From positions 248,001 through 312,000 of the forward strand of contig NZ_PTJD01000002.1 of the NCBI RefSeq assembly GCF_002934625.1: a DNA stretch of 64,000 bases, in the 5' to 3' direction. Positions 62,045-64,000 of this stretch are shown here, one piece after another. A program made the translations under genes and the position numbers. This DNA comes from Kineococcus xinjiangensis. Lineage in GTDB: Bacteria > Actinomycetota > Actinomycetes > Actinomycetales > Kineococcaceae. Numbering within the stretch: position 1 is the first letter of the stretch; each line of letters opens with the position of its first letter. The notes below the pieces were generated by a model, which saw only the letters and a list, made by a program, of their open reading frames with translations, had not been told where the DNA came from and did not search any database.

Positions 62045-63237
62045 CAGCGGGTCCTCCCGGCGACGGTGGCGGGCTGCTGGTGCGGGTCCCCGCCGGACGG
62101 GGCCGCGTCGAACGAGGCGAGGTAGGCGGCGAACTCCTCCCGCTCCTCCTCGACCTGCTCGTGGGGCTCGGCGTAGGCGTGGTCGAACATCGCCAGCGGC
62201 GCCGGCTCGGGCAGTTCCCGCACGCCCGCGCGCAGGTGCTCCGCGAGCTGCTCGGCCTCGGCCTCCAGCGCGGTGGTGAAGTCCTCGTCGAGCAGGCCCT
62301 CGGACTCCAGGTACCGGCGGAACCGGTCGATCGGGTCCTTGGCCCGCCACACGTCGACCTCCGCCGCCGAGCGGTAGCGCGTCGGGTCGTCGGAGGTCGT
62401 GTGCGCACCCATCCGGTAGGTGTACGCCTCGACGAAGGTGGGTCCCCCGCCGGAGCGGGCGCGGTCCAGGGCGGCGCGGGTGACGGCCAGGCAGGCCAGG
62501 ACGTCGTTGCCGTCGACGAGCACGCCCGGCACCCCCACCCCGTCCGCGCGCCGGTGCAGGGGGACGCGCGCCTGCACGGAGACCGGCTCGGAGATCGCCC
62601 ACTGGTTGTTCTGGCAGAAGATCACGACGGGGGCGTTGAAGACGGCGGCCCACTGCAGGGCCTCGCTGGCCTCCCCCTGCGAGGTCGCGCCGTCGCCGAG
62701 GTAGCCGATGACGGCCGTGTCCCGGCCGGGGTCGCCGGTGCCGACCGCACCGTCGCGCTGCACGCCCATCGCGCAGCCGACCGCGGGCAGCAGCTGCGCG
62801 GCGATCACGAGGGTGTACGGGTGCAGGCGGTGGGCGACGGGGTCCCAGCCGCCGTGGCTCGTCCCGCGGAAGATCTCCAGGATGCCGAGGGGGTCCACCC
62901 CGCGGCACCAGGCGACGCCGTGCTCGCGGTAGGTGGGGAAGGCGTGGTCCTGGGGGCGCAGCGCGCGGCCGGAGCCGACCTGCGCGGCCTCCTGCCCGAG
63001 CAGGCCCGCCCACAGGCCCAGCTCACCCTGCCGCTGGAGGGCGTTGGCCTCGGTGTCGACGCGGCGGACCAGCACGAGGTCGCGGTAGAGGCCGAGCAGC
63101 TCCTCCGGTTCCAGCGCCACGTCGTAGTCGGGGTGCTCGACGCGCTCACCGGCGGGGGTGAGGAGCTGGACCATCCCCTCGGGGTCGCCACCGGGCACGG
63201 GGCCCCCTCGGGGCGGTGCGGTCGGGCTGTCGCTCAC
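62044..63237 (-). CDS. bkdA: branched-chain 2-oxoacid dehydrogenase E1 alpha subunit
   Basis: This 397-residue TPP-binding protein has IGYLGDGATSQGEASEAL and an NN end (VVIFCQNN), the TPP motif (about residues 175-205), and the phospho-loop-like YRMGAHTTSDDPTRYR. GTG 63237 follows GGAGGAACCTG and is preferred over an upstream start at 63258. The first gene of the operon, with a large palindrome 43 bases upstream. Confidence 0.9.
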   Translation of the reverse strand: MSDSPTAPPRGGPVPGGDPEGMVQLLTPAGERVEHPDYDVALEPEELLGLYRDLVLVRRVDTEANALQRQGELGLWAGLLGQEAAQVGSGRALRPQDHAFPTYREHGVAWCRGVDPLGILEIFRGTSHGGWDPVAHRLHPYTLVIAAQLLPAVGCAMGVQRDGAVGTGDPGRDTAVIGYLGDGATSQGEASEALQWAAVFNAPVVIFCQNNQWAISEPVSVQARVPLHRRADGVGVPGVLVDGNDVLACLAVTRAALDRARSGGGPTFVEAYTYRMGAHTTSDDPTRYRSAAEVDVWRAKDPIDRFRRYLESEGLLDEDFTTALEAEAEQLAEHLRAGVRELPEPAPLAMFDHAYAEPHEQVEEEREEFAAYLASFDAAPSGGDPHQQPATVAGRTR

Positions 63238-63279
63238 CAGGTTCCTCCACTGCGCCACGGCACCGCCATGTCGGGTGCG

Positions 63280-63320
63280 CCGGACCTACGGTTGCGTACC
63301 TTACGCAACCGTAGGTCCGG
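63280..63320. promoter_or_regulatory. 41-base palindrome upstream of the bkd operon
   Basis: Perfect 19-base arms (63280-63298 and 63302-63320) flank CCT. The core is TTGCGTA-N3-TACGCAA, like Lrp/AsnC or similar sites. It lies between the aminotransferase stop and the E1alpha start and could be operator, terminator, or both. Confidence 0.7.
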
Positions 63321-63371
63321 TCGGCACCGCCCGCCACCGCGTGTCCGGCGCGCCGCGCCGGGCGCGCGGCC

Positions 63372-64000
63372 TCAGGCCGACCCGGCGCGCAGCTCCCCCG
63401 CGACCTCCAGCAGCCGGTCGTTCGCCTCCGGCTCGGCCACCGTCACCCGCACGCCGTCGTCGCCGTAGGGGCGCACCACGAGGCCGCGCTCGCCGAGGCG
63501 CGCCGCCACCCGCGACGAGTCCGCCCCCGCCGGCAGCCACACGAAGTTGCCGTCCGCGTCCGGCACCGCCCAGCCCTGCGCCCGCAGCCCCGCGAGCACC
63601 CGCGCCCGCTCGGCGACCAGCGCCTCCACCCGCTCGTCCAGCTCCCGCGCCGCCTCCGGCTGCAGGGAGGACACCACCGCGGCCTGCGCCACCCCCGAGA
63701 CCCCGAACGGCGTGGCGGCCTTGCGCAGGGCCGCGGCCACCTGCGGGTGCGCCACCGCGTAGCCGACGCGCAGGCCAGCGAGCCCGTACGCCTTGGAGAA
63801 CGTGCGCAGCACCACCACGTTGGCCCGGCCCTCGCGCACGGCGAGGCCGTCGGGGACCTCCGGATCGCGCACGAACTCCCGGTACGCCTCGTCGAGGACG
63901 ACGAGCACGTCGCGCGGCACCTCGTCGAGGAAGCGCTCCAGCTCCTCCCGGCGCAGCGCGGGCCCGGTGGGGTTGTTCGGGGAGCACAGCATCACCAGGC
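63372..64000 (-). CDS. HisC-type PLP aminotransferase (5' end cut by window)
   Basis: At least 208 residues are present. The visible part has [27 protein letters not shown] (the Asp for PLP) and [16 protein letters not shown] (PLP Lys), typical of histidinol-phosphate/aromatic amino acid aminotransferases. It ends 52 bases before the large palindrome. Since it precedes bkd, a role as aromatic aminotransferase is possible; HisC is equally possible. Confidence 0.85.
   Translation of the reverse strand, partial: LVMLCSPNNPTGPALRREELERFLDEVPRDVLVVLDEAYREFVRDPEVPDGLAVREGRANVVVLRTFSKAYGLAGLRVGYAVAHPQVAAALRKAATPFGVSGVAQAAVVSSLQPEAARELDERVEALVAERARVLAGLRAQGWAVPDADGNFVWLPAGADSSRVAARLGERGLVVRPYGDDGVRVTVAEPEANDRLLEVAGELRAGSA

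Overview
The window is chromosomal DNA from a very high-GC actinobacterium. Nearly every codon ends in G or C, GTG starts are common, and many neighbouring genes overlap by GTGA. Gene content is that of a motile, secreting, two-component-rich soil or plant-surface actinobacterium. A chemotaxis receptor lies behind a FliA-like promoter, and there are two diguanylate cyclases and two SigE-type sigma factors. I would guess Kineosporiaceae (Kineococcus-like), but this is inference. I saw no rRNA, tRNA, CRISPR array, transposase or prophage gene.

Layout. 1-3592 (minus): a MauE/MauD-like redox cluster running into a Cys-rich, Tat-exported, MauA-like protein with an LGFP module, cut by the window edge. 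3650-6588: an epimerase-like protein, a diguanylate cyclase and a TetR regulator divergent from an MMPL pump (6747-9029). 9304-12555: a second diguanylate cyclase and a SpoIIE phosphatase fused to an anti-sigma-type kinase domain. 12630-14669: a TetR regulator divergent from a fatty-acid desaturase. 14744-19227: a two-component system, then a TrkH/KtrA potassium uptake pair. 19259-25765: a thioredoxin-NHL protein, a membrane protein/sigma factor pair, and a second two-component system. 25816-30304: secreted arabinanase-like GH43, stress-type SDR, YczE-like membrane protein, SigE-type sigma factor with partner. 30366-38111: S9 peptidase, chemotaxis receptor, family-A DNA polymerase, and a secreted PL14-like/GH6 fusion. 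38365-42248: trpBA, a GntR/HutC regulator and an opposing SDR; both promoters carry TCTAGA-centred sites. 42350-44143: phosphofructokinase and a truncated Ohr remnant. 44166-50740: CopD-CtaG, a small ATPase-type anti-sigma protein, a MarR regulator with a multidrug exporter, and a GH105-like hydrolase. 50756-54544: NmrA-type protein, DUF2236 oxygenase, LysR regulator divergent from an SDR. 54607-59489: a ClpC-like unfoldase and two secreted proteins of unknown function. 59596-64000: a branched-chain 2-oxoacid dehydrogenase operon (E1alpha-E1beta-E2) preceded by a HisC-type aminotransferase cut by the window edge.

How it works together. Several units are self-contained regulator/target pairs with visible palindromes between them: TetR-MMPL, TetR-desaturase, MarR-MFS, LysR-SDR and GntR-trpBA/SDR. 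Extracellular carbohydrate genes (GH43, PL14-like/GH6, GH105-like) point to plant polysaccharide use. A FliA-type promoter before the receptor ties chemotaxis to a flagellar programme. The most unusual items are the MauDE plus MauA-like/LGFP cluster without a MauB heavy chain, the PL14-like/GH6 fusion, the shared TCTAGA operators around trpBA, a recurring GGAAAGG hairpin family, and the broken Ohr gene.
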